From JADCRZ01 sp037718865 (GTDB taxonomy: Bacteria > Bacteroidota > Bacteroidia > Chitinophagales > Chitinophagaceae), in contig JBBJMP010000031.1 of NCBI GenBank assembly GCA_037718865.1, positions 1-64,000 of the forward strand: a stretch of DNA of 64,000 bases, in the 5' to 3' direction. The position numbers and the translations under genes were made by a program. Of the stretch, positions 8,883 to 18,449 are shown piece after piece (the first letter of the stretch is position 1; every line of letters starts with the position of its first letter). The notes under the pieces were generated by a model. It was not told the origin of the DNA. It saw only the letters and a program-made list of their open reading frames with translations, and did not search any database.

Positions 8883-9474
8883 AAAAGTTCATTTGTCGAT
8901 GCTATGGCGAAGGTTTGTATCGTCTTTGTGATTAAAAATACTGTTCTATGGAATTGTGATAGGCCATTTTGCCTGCAAGGCGGGCAATACGGCCTAAAAA
9001 CTAAACGACATATTCACAAAAAATAGCCCCCGTTAAATCCAAACGGCGAAGCCTCGGGACTGGAAATGGAAATTCCTGAAGTGTATTGCCATAATGCATC
9101 AATGGGAGGTTGGAGTTTTAAAATACTAACTCCAAACGTTTAAGCGTAGTTGCAATTCCCTTGCTCGCCGCTGTTATCACTAATTTAAGTAAAATCTACA
9201 CCTTAATTTAAGAATGTAATACATAAGGACTTCCTTCTTTCTCCATCCCTTCCAGTACTAACAAACGGCCCAATTGCCATAGCTTTCCTACATCCCGAAA
9301 ATTATTACAAAACAGATCAGGACACACCTCGCTAAGATTCCAAAGATGGTTTAAAGTTATTCATCCATCCTGCCGAAGAGATCCAAACCAGTAGTCCAAA
9401 ATGTAATAATCCAGCTTTTCTCTTTAGTTTGGCACTTCCATTGCATCATAATAAGCAATTAAATCTTGTTCGCC
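8883..9474. other. gene-poor stretch with degraded sequence
   Basis: No intact gene is visible. The left part contains an inverted pair of short G+C-rich words: TTGCCCGCC near 8435 on the other side of the cupin pseudogene, and its complement GGCGGGCAA at 8979-8987. It also holds an inverted repeat TTGGAGTT/AACTCCAA around 9112-9137. The right part holds the minus-strand coding remnant described separately. Confidence 0.5.
9208..9460 (-). pseudogene. unidentified broken gene remnant
   Basis: On the minus strand two adjacent frames read like ordinary protein. One has MQWKCQTKEKSWIITFWTTG followed by LDLFGRMDE and a stop. The other, about two bases out of phase, continues LNHLWNLSEVCPDLFCNNF, RDVGKLWQLGRLLVLEGMEK and ends PYVLHS at the stop 9208-9210. 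The high tryptophan and low-complexity-free composition argues for former coding sequence. I do not recognise the family. It lies just upstream of the M48 protease gene and runs away from it. Confidence 0.35.
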
Positions 9475-10956
<1,482 letters not shown>

Positions 10957-11029
10957 AGATGTGATTAGCCAAGTTTTAGTTTCTATGTGGTTCTTGTAGT
11001 CAAAAATCCCTCTCCTATTACCAGGTTCG

Positions 11030-12718
11030 CTACTGTTTTGTAAATGGCATACTGTACCGTTGCCCACGTACATCAAGAATCAAATAATAGTTCCCTGGAC
11101 GTAAGTGCAGTACGGGGATATCCATTCGAACATTTTCCTGCAGGATTACATTGTTAATGTCTGCTACTATGCCTGATGCATCAATGATCTTCATCACTGC
11201 CTTACCTGATACCATATTGGGAAGAAGGCTGAGCCTGTTCTTGACAGGATTACCTAGTAACCTAATGGCATACTGATCGTAATACGCAAGTTGAATGCTG
11301 ATAATGTTGCTGTACGTATACTGGCCGTCGTTATCTACAATTTTTAAACGGTAAAAGTTCTGGCCGCGTTGTGTGTTTGCATCTGTATAAGCGTAATTAT
11401 TTACCGTGGAATTGATGCCTGCAGTTGGCGCCACGGCCTCAATCGCGGTGTAATTGTTTCCGTCCCTGCTTCTTTGTATTTCAATGCTGGCGATGTTTTG
11501 CTCGTTTGAGGTTTGCCAGTTCAGCTGCACGTAGTTGTTTTGTTTTTTTGCAGAAAAATTCAGCAGCGTCAATGGCAATGGTGTTGTTACAACAAACGAG
11601 TGATCGACTGTCTGGCCGTTGTATTGGAACCGAAACGTCCATGTACCGGGAGGAGCGTTGGAAGGAAGTGTCTGTGACCAGTACCAGTAGGAAGCAGCAT
11701 AATAAACGGTAAAAGGTTGGGTGAACAGGGTGTAAATCGAATTATCCGGTCTGAGTATCGTATAAAGACCTGAAGTGGATGGTTGCTGATCCCTTAAATA
11801 AACAGCGTAGTACAGCACACTGCCGGCGACAAAGGTATTGCTGTAATTAGCGGCTTCAGTGCCGTAACAAGTGCTGAGGACCGGCGCTGCGTTGTGGGTA
11901 GCGATTTTATTAATGGAGGGAACATAATAAGATTGCTGACTCGTCCACAGACTTGTGTTTCCGTTTTTGTTGCATGCTCCCTGCCAGGGATCAATCAATT
12001 GCGTGTACGTATAATCGTTATATACCTCAAAGTGCAGATGCGGTCCGGTTGAATTTCCGGAGCTACCGACGATTCCCAGGTATTCTCCTTGTGCAACAAA
12101 GGCGCCAATTGGTTTTGTGGAAACACTACCAGTTTTCATGTGTCCATACCAGCATATTGAGCCATCCGTATTTAAGATGTATACTGCATTCCAGTTACAG
12201 GAAGGACAGAAAGCACAGGACTTATCCGGGATGCCGTCAGATTTACCGATGATTGTGCCTCCTGCGGCGGCTACGACTTGCACGGCATTGCTGTCCATTT
12301 TAGTCCAGGTGAAAGGCCAGGTGAAGATATCGGTTCCCCTGTGCTCGTTGTAACTCCGCGTTCCGCAACCATAATCCAGTACGGATGCGGCTGTATCCTC
12401 ATCTACGAAATTGGAAATCCCATAAAAGCCGGGATCATTGTAACCTGTTGTTTGCTGTACCGGCCATATAAATTTTACCGAAGGAAAAACAGATGAGTGT
12501 GCCAAATTCAGCGTGCCTTTCGCCTGCAATTCAATCGTATTCTCTTTCAACTTTTTGATGATTTCCTGTCTCTGGCTTTCAGATAAACAGGGTGTCTTTT
12601 CGACAAGGTAACCGTTTCCGCCATCAGGTTGCCTCTGGCCTGGTATCTGGGCCATTGTTATGTCAACGATATTAAACAAAAAACAAAATAAATACAAAAA
12701 ATAAGATTTGAGCTTCAT
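11030..12718 (-). CDS. secreted M23 peptidase with T9SS C-terminal sorting domain
   Basis: A 562-residue secreted protein: signal peptide (MKLKSYFLYLFCFLFNIVDI, then TMAQ), a peptidase M23/LytM domain, a fibronectin-like module and a type IX secretion sorting domain. The M23 zinc site is seen as EHRGTDIF (first His and Asp) and GPHLHFEVY (HxH), with an unusual cysteine-rich insertion (CAFCPSCNW) between them. The middle region has LNFSAKKQNNYVQLNWQTSN, a Bacteroidota module commonly preceding the sorting domain. The last 80 residues (IRLLGNPVKNRLSLLP to SMPFTKQ) match the type A C-terminal signal. M23 enzymes cut peptidoglycan cross-links or glycine-rich peptides. Secretion by T9SS suggests an extracellular target such as other bacteria. 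Confidence 0.9.
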   Translation of the reverse strand: MKLKSYFLYLFCFLFNIVDITMAQIPGQRQPDGGNGYLVEKTPCLSESQRQEIIKKLKENTIELQAKGTLNLAHSSVFPSVKFIWPVQQTTGYNDPGFYGISNFVDEDTAASVLDYGCGTRSYNEHRGTDIFTWPFTWTKMDSNAVQVVAAAGGTIIGKSDGIPDKSCAFCPSCNWNAVYILNTDGSICWYGHMKTGSVSTKPIGAFVAQGEYLGIVGSSGNSTGPHLHFEVYNDYTYTQLIDPWQGACNKNGNTSLWTSQQSYYVPSINKIATHNAAPVLSTCYGTEAANYSNTFVAGSVLYYAVYLRDQQPSTSGLYTILRPDNSIYTLFTQPFTVYYAASYWYWSQTLPSNAPPGTWTFRFQYNGQTVDHSFVVTTPLPLTLLNFSAKKQNNYVQLNWQTSNEQNIASIEIQRSRDGNNYTAIEAVAPTAGINSTVNNYAYTDANTQRGQNFYRLKIVDNDGQYTYSNIISIQLAYYDQYAIRLLGNPVKNRLSLLPNMVSGKAVMKIIDASGIVADINNVILQENVRMDIPVLHLRPGNYYLILDVRGQRYSMPFTKQ

Positions 12719-12932
12719 GCAATATTTTTTTTTCGAAAGGTGAATTAAAACTTATTGAGCCCGGCACCGGTTACTCATAGCATAGGAGTAATGCTTACTA
12801 CAGAGTTTGAAAAAGGATTGTTTAGGAAGAGTTGGGATTAGAAGAGAGATGTAATAAATGTAAGCATTGAATTTTGAATAATCAAATATGCCTTACCTGG
12901 CAAATCGCAGTAGATCCTGCATTATATGTATG

Positions 12933-13820
12933 TTAAGCCGGCCAGTATCGAGTAAGCTTGTTTCGGATGAAGGAAACGCTTCTTTCCAGCTGATCCATGC
13001 CATCTATCCCATCTTCAATACTTATCCATCCATCAAAACTCACTCTTTTTAACTCGCTGAAAATCGCATCATAGTTGTTTAATCCCTTGCCGATTTCACC
13101 ATGACTAAGTCTTTTCGCATATCCGGCTGCTCCATCTTCTTCCTTACGCAAGTCTTCAACCGTTCCTTCTTTAAGATACCGGTCACTTGCATGCATGGTA
13201 ACTACCCGATGAGACACACGGCTTAGCAATTCAAGAGGATCTTCTCCGGCTAAATACGTGTTGCTTGGATCATAATTGACTCCGAAGAAAGGATGATTGA
13301 CACTATCAACAAGCTTACAGAAAACGTCCATTTTCTGGGCAAATTCAGGAAACTCCCAAAAATCATCCTTATAGTGATTTTCGAGGGTAAGTATAATGTT
13401 TCGTTCTCCGGCATATGGCAAACAGGTATGTATACATTCGGCTGCCCATTTCACGCCTTCTTCCAGGGTAAGCTCCGGACGCCGCTGACCTGACAGTACC
13501 CGGCAATAAGATCCACCCAAAGCGAATGTCATATCAATCCATCTCTTTTGCTTTTCTATTTCTCTCTGTCGGAAGGCAGGATCAGGGTGCGTAAAGTCAG
13601 GAGAGCAGCACATCATGGGTATTACTTTTCCATGATCTTCAACCTGGCGGCGAAATTCCGGCCAATTTTTTTCATCACTCATCTCCAGAAATCCGGCATA
13701 CCATTCTAATCCATCAATGTTCAGTTTAACGGCTAGTTCTATCCAGGCTGAAACACGCATACTTCCGTCTTTGCATAATTGCTGCATGAAAGCTTTGGGA
13801 AATGCGGCTAACTTAGGCAT
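12933..13820 (-). CDS. sugar phosphate isomerase/epimerase (TIM-barrel, AP-endonuclease-2 superfamily)
   Basis: This 295-residue protein shows the xylose-isomerase-like barrel with acidic and histidine metal ligands in the right order: Glu in TLENHYKDD, Asp in GVNYDPSN, His in VTMHASDRY and Glu in WISIEDGID near the C-terminus. Members isomerise or epimerise ketoses and inosose-type sugars using a divalent metal. It is the last gene of a four-gene operon, separated by 10 bases from the SDR gene. With two dehydrogenases and a HUMPS-family enzyme it probably takes part in catabolism of an unusual sugar or sugar acid. The exact substrate cannot be read from sequence. Confidence 0.88.
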   Translation of the reverse strand: MPKLAAFPKAFMQQLCKDGSMRVSAWIELAVKLNIDGLEWYAGFLEMSDEKNWPEFRRQVEDHGKVIPMMCCSPDFTHPDPAFRQREIEKQKRWIDMTFALGGSYCRVLSGQRRPELTLEEGVKWAAECIHTCLPYAGERNIILTLENHYKDDFWEFPEFAQKMDVFCKLVDSVNHPFFGVNYDPSNTYLAGEDPLELLSRVSHRVVTMHASDRYLKEGTVEDLRKEEDGAAGYAKRLSHGEIGKGLNNYDAIFSELKRVSFDGWISIEDGIDGMDQLERSVSFIRNKLTRYWPA

Positions 13821-13830
13821 CTAATATAAA

Positions 13831-14631
13831 TTAGGTTGACATTTTAACAGCGGAGGTATCTTTTGGAAAATTACGTCCAAGCAATGGGTATTGTTCAAGC
13901 TCCACTATCTGCCCGCTGATCGGGCCGCATTCATCAGCAAGCCAATAAATGGCTGCAGCAGCTATTTCAGAGGGTCGTAAAATTCTTCCGGCAGGAGCAT
14001 ATACGGAAGAGAGCTCTTTATACCAGTTGTCTGCCAGGCCCTGCTCCTTTTTTCGTTGCATTTCTGTTTCAGTAAGCACCCAACCCGGATTAATCTGGTT
14101 GACGCGAACCCCGTTTTCCCTGTATAATGTGTCGCCCAGGTTTCGTGTCATAGTCATTAATGCCCCCTTGGAAACACTGTAGGCAAAGAGGTTGGGTTCG
14201 CCACTCCAGGCATTTACCGATCCGATGTTTAATACACACCCATGCTGTTGGGACAGATAGGGCAGGGCTGCTTTTATGAGTTCGAAGGGAGCTATGGTAT
14301 TCACCTCCAGAATTCTTTGGATAAAAGCCTTATCTGTTGTATGAATGTTGGAAGAGGCTATTATTGCAGCGTTATTTACCACACCATCCAGCTTTCCAAA
14401 AGATTTCATGGCCAGGTCAACAAGCCGGGATGGACTACCTTCACGGCTGATATCTTCTATGTGAAGTACTGCATTCTTTTTGCCAACTTCTGCAACAACC
14501 TGTTTGCCCCACTCTTCCTCTAAACCGTGAACGACAACCCTGGCCCCTTCCGATACACAACGCCATGCGATGGCTTTGCCAATGCCGGTTGTACTGCCTG
14601 TAATGATGATAACTTTATCTTTCAGTCGCAT
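13831..14631 (-). CDS. short-chain dehydrogenase/reductase (SDR)
   Basis: A 266-residue classical SDR: cofactor loop TGSTTGIG at residues 11-18, NNAA at 86-89, catalytic Ser138 in IGSVNAW, Tyr151 and Lys155 in YSVSK, and PGWVLTETEM after strand beta-6. Arginine and glutamate patterns after strand 2 do not clearly decide NAD versus NADP. The start lies only three bases after the stop of the zinc-type dehydrogenase, so translation is probably coupled. In this operon it likely oxidises a hydroxyl of a sugar, sugar acid or polyol intermediate. Confidence 0.9.
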   Translation of the reverse strand: MRLKDKVIIITGSTTGIGKAIAWRCVSEGARVVVHGLEEEWGKQVVAEVGKKNAVLHIEDISREGSPSRLVDLAMKSFGKLDGVVNNAAIIASSNIHTTDKAFIQRILEVNTIAPFELIKAALPYLSQQHGCVLNIGSVNAWSGEPNLFAYSVSKGALMTMTRNLGDTLYRENGVRVNQINPGWVLTETEMQRKKEQGLADNWYKELSSVYAPAGRILRPSEIAAAAIYWLADECGPISGQIVELEQYPLLGRNFPKDTSAVKMST

Positions 14632-14634
14632 AGG

Positions 14635-15672
14635 TCATACGGGTTTAAGCACACTTTTTACGATCTCTCCTCCGTGCATTTTTTCAAAGGCTTCCTTCCA
14701 TTGAGTTATGGACCAAACACCTCCAATAATTGGTTTAACATCCAGCATTTTATTGGCTAGCAGCGCAATTACTTTTTCCCATACGGGCCAATTATGACTG
14801 AATGTTCCCTGGAGGGTAACGTTTTTTTGAACCAGCGGATCAAGGGAAAAATCAAGTGGCTGCGGACCCCATCCTACTTTTGTAATTTGACCCTTGGGAC
14901 GCACTAATTCAAGCGCAATTTTAAGGGTTAAACTCACACCTGCAGCGTCAATAACAAGGTCGGCGCCCAGGCCATCGGTTCTCCTGGCCCATGGTGATGC
15001 ATCGCCAATAATTACTTCACATCCGTATTGTTTTGCAATGTCGAGCCTGTGCCTGTCGACTTCCAGTCCTACAACCATAACCTCTGCTCCACCAAGTCTG
15101 GCCATTGCCGCACAAAGAGTTCCTATTGTCCCGGGACCAAGAACAATCACCCGGTCTCCCGGTTTAATTCTTGAATTGCCAACCACGGCATTATAAGCTA
15201 CACAGCAAGGTTCTGTAAGACAGGCTTCTTCAAAGGAAAGATGTTCAGGTATCCGGTGAAGGCATCTTGCCGGCACTTTTACATAACGGGTCATTGCACC
15301 GTTTACGCCATAACCAAAGCCCTTTCGGTCCGGATCTAAATTATACAGTCCTGCCCTTGATAAGGGACTATCCGGATTGATAACCGCAGCAGTTTCGCTT
15401 ACTACTCTGTCTCCGGCCTTCCAGCCTTTTACCCGGTTTCCTGCTTGTACGATATGTCCGCCAAATTCATGTCCGAGAACAACCGGATAGTTTACAGTCC
15501 AACTGTGATCTGCAGTCCACTGATGTAAATCACTTCCGCAAACACCTACATTCGCCACTTCAAGCAACACATCTTCTTCTCCGATATCGGGTATAGCCAT
15601 TTCCCTTATTTCTACAGCACCTTTTTCGGAGGAGTAATTAACAACTGCCGCAGATTTAATGCCTGTCGCCAT
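14635..15672 (-). CDS. zinc-binding medium-chain dehydrogenase (MDR), lacking structural-zinc cysteines
   Basis: A 345-residue alcohol/polyol dehydrogenase-like protein. Catalytic zinc residues are visible as Cys45 in VCGSDLHQW and His68-Glu69 in LGHEFGGH. The nucleotide-binding loop is VLGPGTIGTLCAAMARLGGA. In the region where most relatives carry the four-cysteine structural zinc lobe the sequence is INPDSPLSRAGLYNLDPDRK, without the cysteines, so that site is absent. Second gene of the operon, 27 bases after the HUMPS-family gene. Relatives oxidise L-threonine, sorbitol, galactitol or gluconate-type substrates with NAD(P). Confidence 0.88.
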   Translation of the reverse strand: MATGIKSAAVVNYSSEKGAVEIREMAIPDIGEEDVLLEVANVGVCGSDLHQWTADHSWTVNYPVVLGHEFGGHIVQAGNRVKGWKAGDRVVSETAAVINPDSPLSRAGLYNLDPDRKGFGYGVNGAMTRYVKVPARCLHRIPEHLSFEEACLTEPCCVAYNAVVGNSRIKPGDRVIVLGPGTIGTLCAAMARLGGAEVMVVGLEVDRHRLDIAKQYGCEVIIGDASPWARRTDGLGADLVIDAAGVSLTLKIALELVRPKGQITKVGWGPQPLDFSLDPLVQKNVTLQGTFSHNWPVWEKVIALLANKMLDVKPIIGGVWSITQWKEAFEKMHGGEIVKSVLKPV

Positions 15673-15699
15673 TTTAGTTTATTGAATAATTAAATCGGT

Positions 15700-16416
15700 T
15701 TAATTGCTGCGAACCGCATTGAAATGTACATCACCATAATCATGAATTTTAGCACAGATCAAACGAAGCGATTCTTCGAGGTTACCATCAGCGGTTTTAA
15801 ACGCGTCGGCATCGATAGTTAATGGGGCCCCAAGGACTACCAGGGGTGCTCCATACGCAGGGCACATGATGGCCTGTTCCAATGTTAAACCACCAACTGC
15901 CTGAACAGGAACGTGCACAGCGCTAACTACTTCACGAAGCTGGTCCATAGGGCTGGGCATGCGCTTGCCCTGCGCGGCAATGCCTCTCCGCTCATCATAA
16001 CCGATATGATGAATAACGTAATCGCAACCCAGGCCTTCAAGCCATTTAGCAGCTTGTACCATATCAGGACAGCCAAGATTGTCGCCCATCACCCCGATCC
16101 CAAAATCAGATCCGGCTTTGACGACGCATTTAATGGTTTCTTCGTGTGCTCTTGCCATAACAACGACGTGTGTAGCGCCCGCCTGAGCCATCATCTCTGC
16201 TTCGAGATAACCGCCGTCCATTGTTTTAAGATCAGCGACGATAGGAATGCCGGGAAAGGCTTTGCGCAATTCCTTTACGCCATGCAAGCCTTCCGCAAGA
16301 ATTAAAGGAGTGCCCGCTTCCAGCCAGTCCACACCTGCCCGGATAGCGAGTGCAGCAGTTTCAAGCGCTTCGCCAATATTGGTCAGATCAAGGGAAATTT
16401 GAACAATGGGTTTCAT
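15700..16416 (-). CDS. HUMPS-family protein: 3-hexulose-6-phosphate synthase / 3-keto-gulonate-6-phosphate decarboxylase-like
   Basis: The 238-residue protein belongs to the orotidine-monophosphate-decarboxylase suprafamily. Its active-site strand reads VADLKTMDGG (Asp62, Lys64, Asp67), which is closer to hexulose-phosphate synthases than to orotidylate decarboxylases. EAGTPLILAEGLHGV, YVIHHIGYDERR and AVGGLTLEQA provide the remaining phosphate-binding and substrate-side blocks. Such enzymes perform Mg-dependent aldol condensation of formaldehyde with ribulose-5-phosphate or decarboxylate 3-keto-gulonate-6-phosphate. No partner 6-phospho-3-hexuloisomerase is adjacent, and the neighbours are dehydrogenases and an isomerase, so a decarboxylase or aldolase step in sugar-acid breakdown is more likely (inference). 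First gene of the operon. Confidence 0.85.
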   Translation of the reverse strand: MKPIVQISLDLTNIGEALETAALAIRAGVDWLEAGTPLILAEGLHGVKELRKAFPGIPIVADLKTMDGGYLEAEMMAQAGATHVVVMARAHEETIKCVVKAGSDFGIGVMGDNLGCPDMVQAAKWLEGLGCDYVIHHIGYDERRGIAAQGKRMPSPMDQLREVVSAVHVPVQAVGGLTLEQAIMCPAYGAPLVVLGAPLTIDADAFKTADGNLEESLRLICAKIHDYGDVHFNAVRSN

Positions 16417-16484
16417 TGCATTTTAAAATTACATTTTTACTGCATGATGAATATAGCAAAGTTATAGACGCACACGCAGATTTC

Positions 16485-16624
16485 ATTTTTGGAATTCATG
16501 GGCTTGTATTAATGTTAATAGGCCTGCAGTTACCCGTTATTGTGCAGCAATCAGGAAACACAGGTTTGTGGGACGCCATCAAATACAGCTTAATTATTGC
16601 GTTAACACTACTTGTTTCTCGTTT
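16485..16624 (+). pseudogene. Na+/H+ antiporter (CPA1-like) fragment
   Basis: One frame reads HGLVLMLIGLQLPVIVQQSG followed by a second hydrophobic segment (YSLIIALTLLVSRL). The GLQLP block followed by a spacer and another membrane helix ending in R is characteristic of a C-terminal transmembrane segment of bacterial Na+/H+ antiporters of the CPA1 type. The frame continues to 16697, but what follows does not resemble the family. No start or earlier helices exist here. Interpreted as a small leftover of a deleted transporter gene. Confidence 0.45.
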
Positions 16625-16889
16625 GAACCTACCGGAGCCTTCTCTGGCCTTAACCGGAGAGGGATTTTTATGGATTTTATCAAAGCCAACCGAGTAGATT
16701 ATTCAAACATCCAGGTTGAAACCAAGCCATGGCTCCAGCAGAGACCAATTCTGTTACCAATACCCCAGGGAGCACGTGACGTAAATAAATCGTTAGTTCA
16801 GAATCCGGGATATCCGCCTTTTCAATGAGGATGAGGGAAGAGGGATGAGTTATGAGTTATGGCTGGCGCGGGTATGCAGCCTTGCCTTG

Positions 16890-16955
16890 TGCGGCTGGGC
16901 ACTCGTGCCCTGCAAGGAGTGTTCGTGCCCGGCACGAGAACGCCCGGCACAACGC
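16890..16955. repeat. G+C-rich palindromic cluster (REP-like)
   Basis: Two perfect short palindromes lie 13 bases apart: GGGCAC-TC-GTGCCC (16897-16910) and CGTGCC-C-GGCACG (16924-16936). A further CGCCCGGCAC follows. The word ACTCGTGCC recurs at 38668-38676 beside another palindrome (TGTCC-GGC-GGACA). The pattern suggests an intergenic palindromic repeat family. Confidence 0.4.
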
Positions 16956-16982
16956 TGCGCCGCATTCGCCAGAGTACCTTGT

Positions 16983-18416
16983 TTACTTGTTCGCCGATTT
17001 CCTTAAAATGAAATCGGCAATTTTGGTAATATCCTCCTTACTTACGGCTCCCTCCCATGCGGGCATCCCTTTTTGTGCAATCCCGTTTGCAATATTGTTT
17101 ATTATGTCCTTCCGGTCAGATCCATATTGCCATTTTCCATCTGCCAGACTTTGTCCCCTTCCGGTTCCCTTTAAATCAATTCCATGACATTCAGCGCATA
17201 ACTGGCTGTACAATTTTTCAGCGTCATTATTTACCGCCACATTTGTTTCCTGTCCAACATTTTTCGTAGGGCCGTTGGTGAACACATCAGCATTGCCGGT
17301 CGCAGGCCTGATACGCAGAATCAAGTCATCTCCGGGTCTGGGTTTTCCTTCCGGAGGATCGTGTTGGGAAGTGGAGAAATAAATATATCCTTCCGGACTA
17401 ACCGCCAAAGCCCTAATGCGCCCAAATCGTGATTTTAACAGCACTTGCTGGCGAAGGATCTTTTGCTTATCGAGTTCTATCCTTATGATTGATTCTCCCC
17501 GCAGGCAGGCAACCAGCAGGTTTCCTTTCATGTCGGGAAACGCCCGACCCTGGTAAAATAGTGCCGCGGAGGGACCGATCGATGGCGTATATTCTAACAA
17601 AGGAGCCATTTTGTTCGCCATCGTGTCCCGATGATGAATAACGGGCCACCCGTAGTTTTTTCCTTTTCTGATCCAGTTGATTTCATCGCCACCTGAAGGG
17701 CCATGTTCCGAGCTAAATAAATAGCCGGTACCGGGTTGAAAATCTATGCCCTGCGGATTTCGGTGACCGTAGGTCCAGATTTGCTTTTGGGCGGTATCGT
17801 TTTTCGAAAAAGGGTTGTCCATGGGTACGCTTCCATCATCATTCACCCGCAGAATTTTGCCATTAAGAGATTTCAGGTCCTGGGCAAGGGCAGGCCGATC
17901 TGCATCACCAGTAGTAATATATAATTTCTTATCCGGTCCGAATTTTAAACGACAGCCCGTATGATTTGGATTAGCTAAAATGTTTTCAACAATTACTTTG
18001 GGACTGATCAGGGTGTCATTTACAAATAAATAACGAACTATCCTTAAAAATGCGCCTGATTCGTGCTGGTAGTTGTACGCAATATAGATGTACTTATTTT
18101 TGACAAATTCCGGATGAATGCAAAGTCCCAGTAAGCCCTGCTTTCTTGTAGTATTGATTTCTTTAACTGTAAGAATAGGTTTTGACAAAAGGTTGCCTTT
18201 TTTGTAAACGCGAACCTGTCCGGATCTTTCGCTAAAAAGCATCGTTTTATCGGGTAAAAATATGATTTCCCAGGGCACTATCAGGTTTTGCGCTACAGTA
18301 TCCACTACAAATGAAGCAGACTCAAGAGGGGAGAACTCCTTTTTACTGAATAAAAAAGCACTCAGCATTATTACACTGGCAACACTCAATACCAGTACAA
18401 AAATTTTTACTCTCAT
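16983..18416 (-). CDS. PQQ-dependent sugar dehydrogenase fused to cytochrome c
   Basis: A 477-residue membrane-anchored or exported protein. After an N-terminal hydrophobic segment (VLVLSVASVIMLSAFLF) comes the six-bladed GSDH/aldose-sugar-dehydrogenase propeller: LIVPWEIIFLPDKTMLFSER, RKQGLLGLCIHPEF, NHTGCRLKFGPDKKLYITTG, YGHRNPQGIDF and SSEHGPSGGDEIN are canonical blocks. From about residue 395 a cytochrome c domain follows with haem motif CAECH (Cys407) and the distal Met in KGMPAW (about Met451). The fusion lets electrons from soluble-type PQQ glucose dehydrogenase chemistry pass directly to a haem in the periplasm. No PQQ biosynthesis gene lies nearby. Confidence 0.92.
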   Translation of the reverse strand: MRVKIFVLVLSVASVIMLSAFLFSKKEFSPLESASFVVDTVAQNLIVPWEIIFLPDKTMLFSERSGQVRVYKKGNLLSKPILTVKEINTTRKQGLLGLCIHPEFVKNKYIYIAYNYQHESGAFLRIVRYLFVNDTLISPKVIVENILANPNHTGCRLKFGPDKKLYITTGDADRPALAQDLKSLNGKILRVNDDGSVPMDNPFSKNDTAQKQIWTYGHRNPQGIDFQPGTGYLFSSEHGPSGGDEINWIRKGKNYGWPVIHHRDTMANKMAPLLEYTPSIGPSAALFYQGRAFPDMKGNLLVACLRGESIIRIELDKQKILRQQVLLKSRFGRIRALAVSPEGYIYFSTSQHDPPEGKPRPGDDLILRIRPATGNADVFTNGPTKNVGQETNVAVNNDAEKLYSQLCAECHGIDLKGTGRGQSLADGKWQYGSDRKDIINNIANGIAQKGMPAWEGAVSKEDITKIADFILRKSANK

Positions 18417-18449
18417 TATTATCCTTGCTGATTAATCCCGTCTTCAGTG

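Larger units (their letters stand above)
16417..16982. other. intergenic region with antiporter remnant and G+C-rich palindromes
   Basis: No intact gene. The left half holds a short cation/proton antiporter fragment (listed separately). The right half has G+C-rich palindromic words from about 16890 to 16955, also listed separately. The remainder shows nothing I can identify. Confidence 0.5.

Noticed and set aside
15700..16416. Calling the HUMPS protein orotidine-phosphate decarboxylase (pyrF)
   Set aside because: The active-site strand is ADLKTMDGG rather than the DxKxxDI(P) order of PyrF, and the neighbours are sugar enzymes.
16350..16697. A 115-codon frame as an intact gene
   Set aside because: Its first 30 codons run antisense to the HUMPS-family gene and only residues ~46-91 look like an antiporter, so I call a fragment instead.
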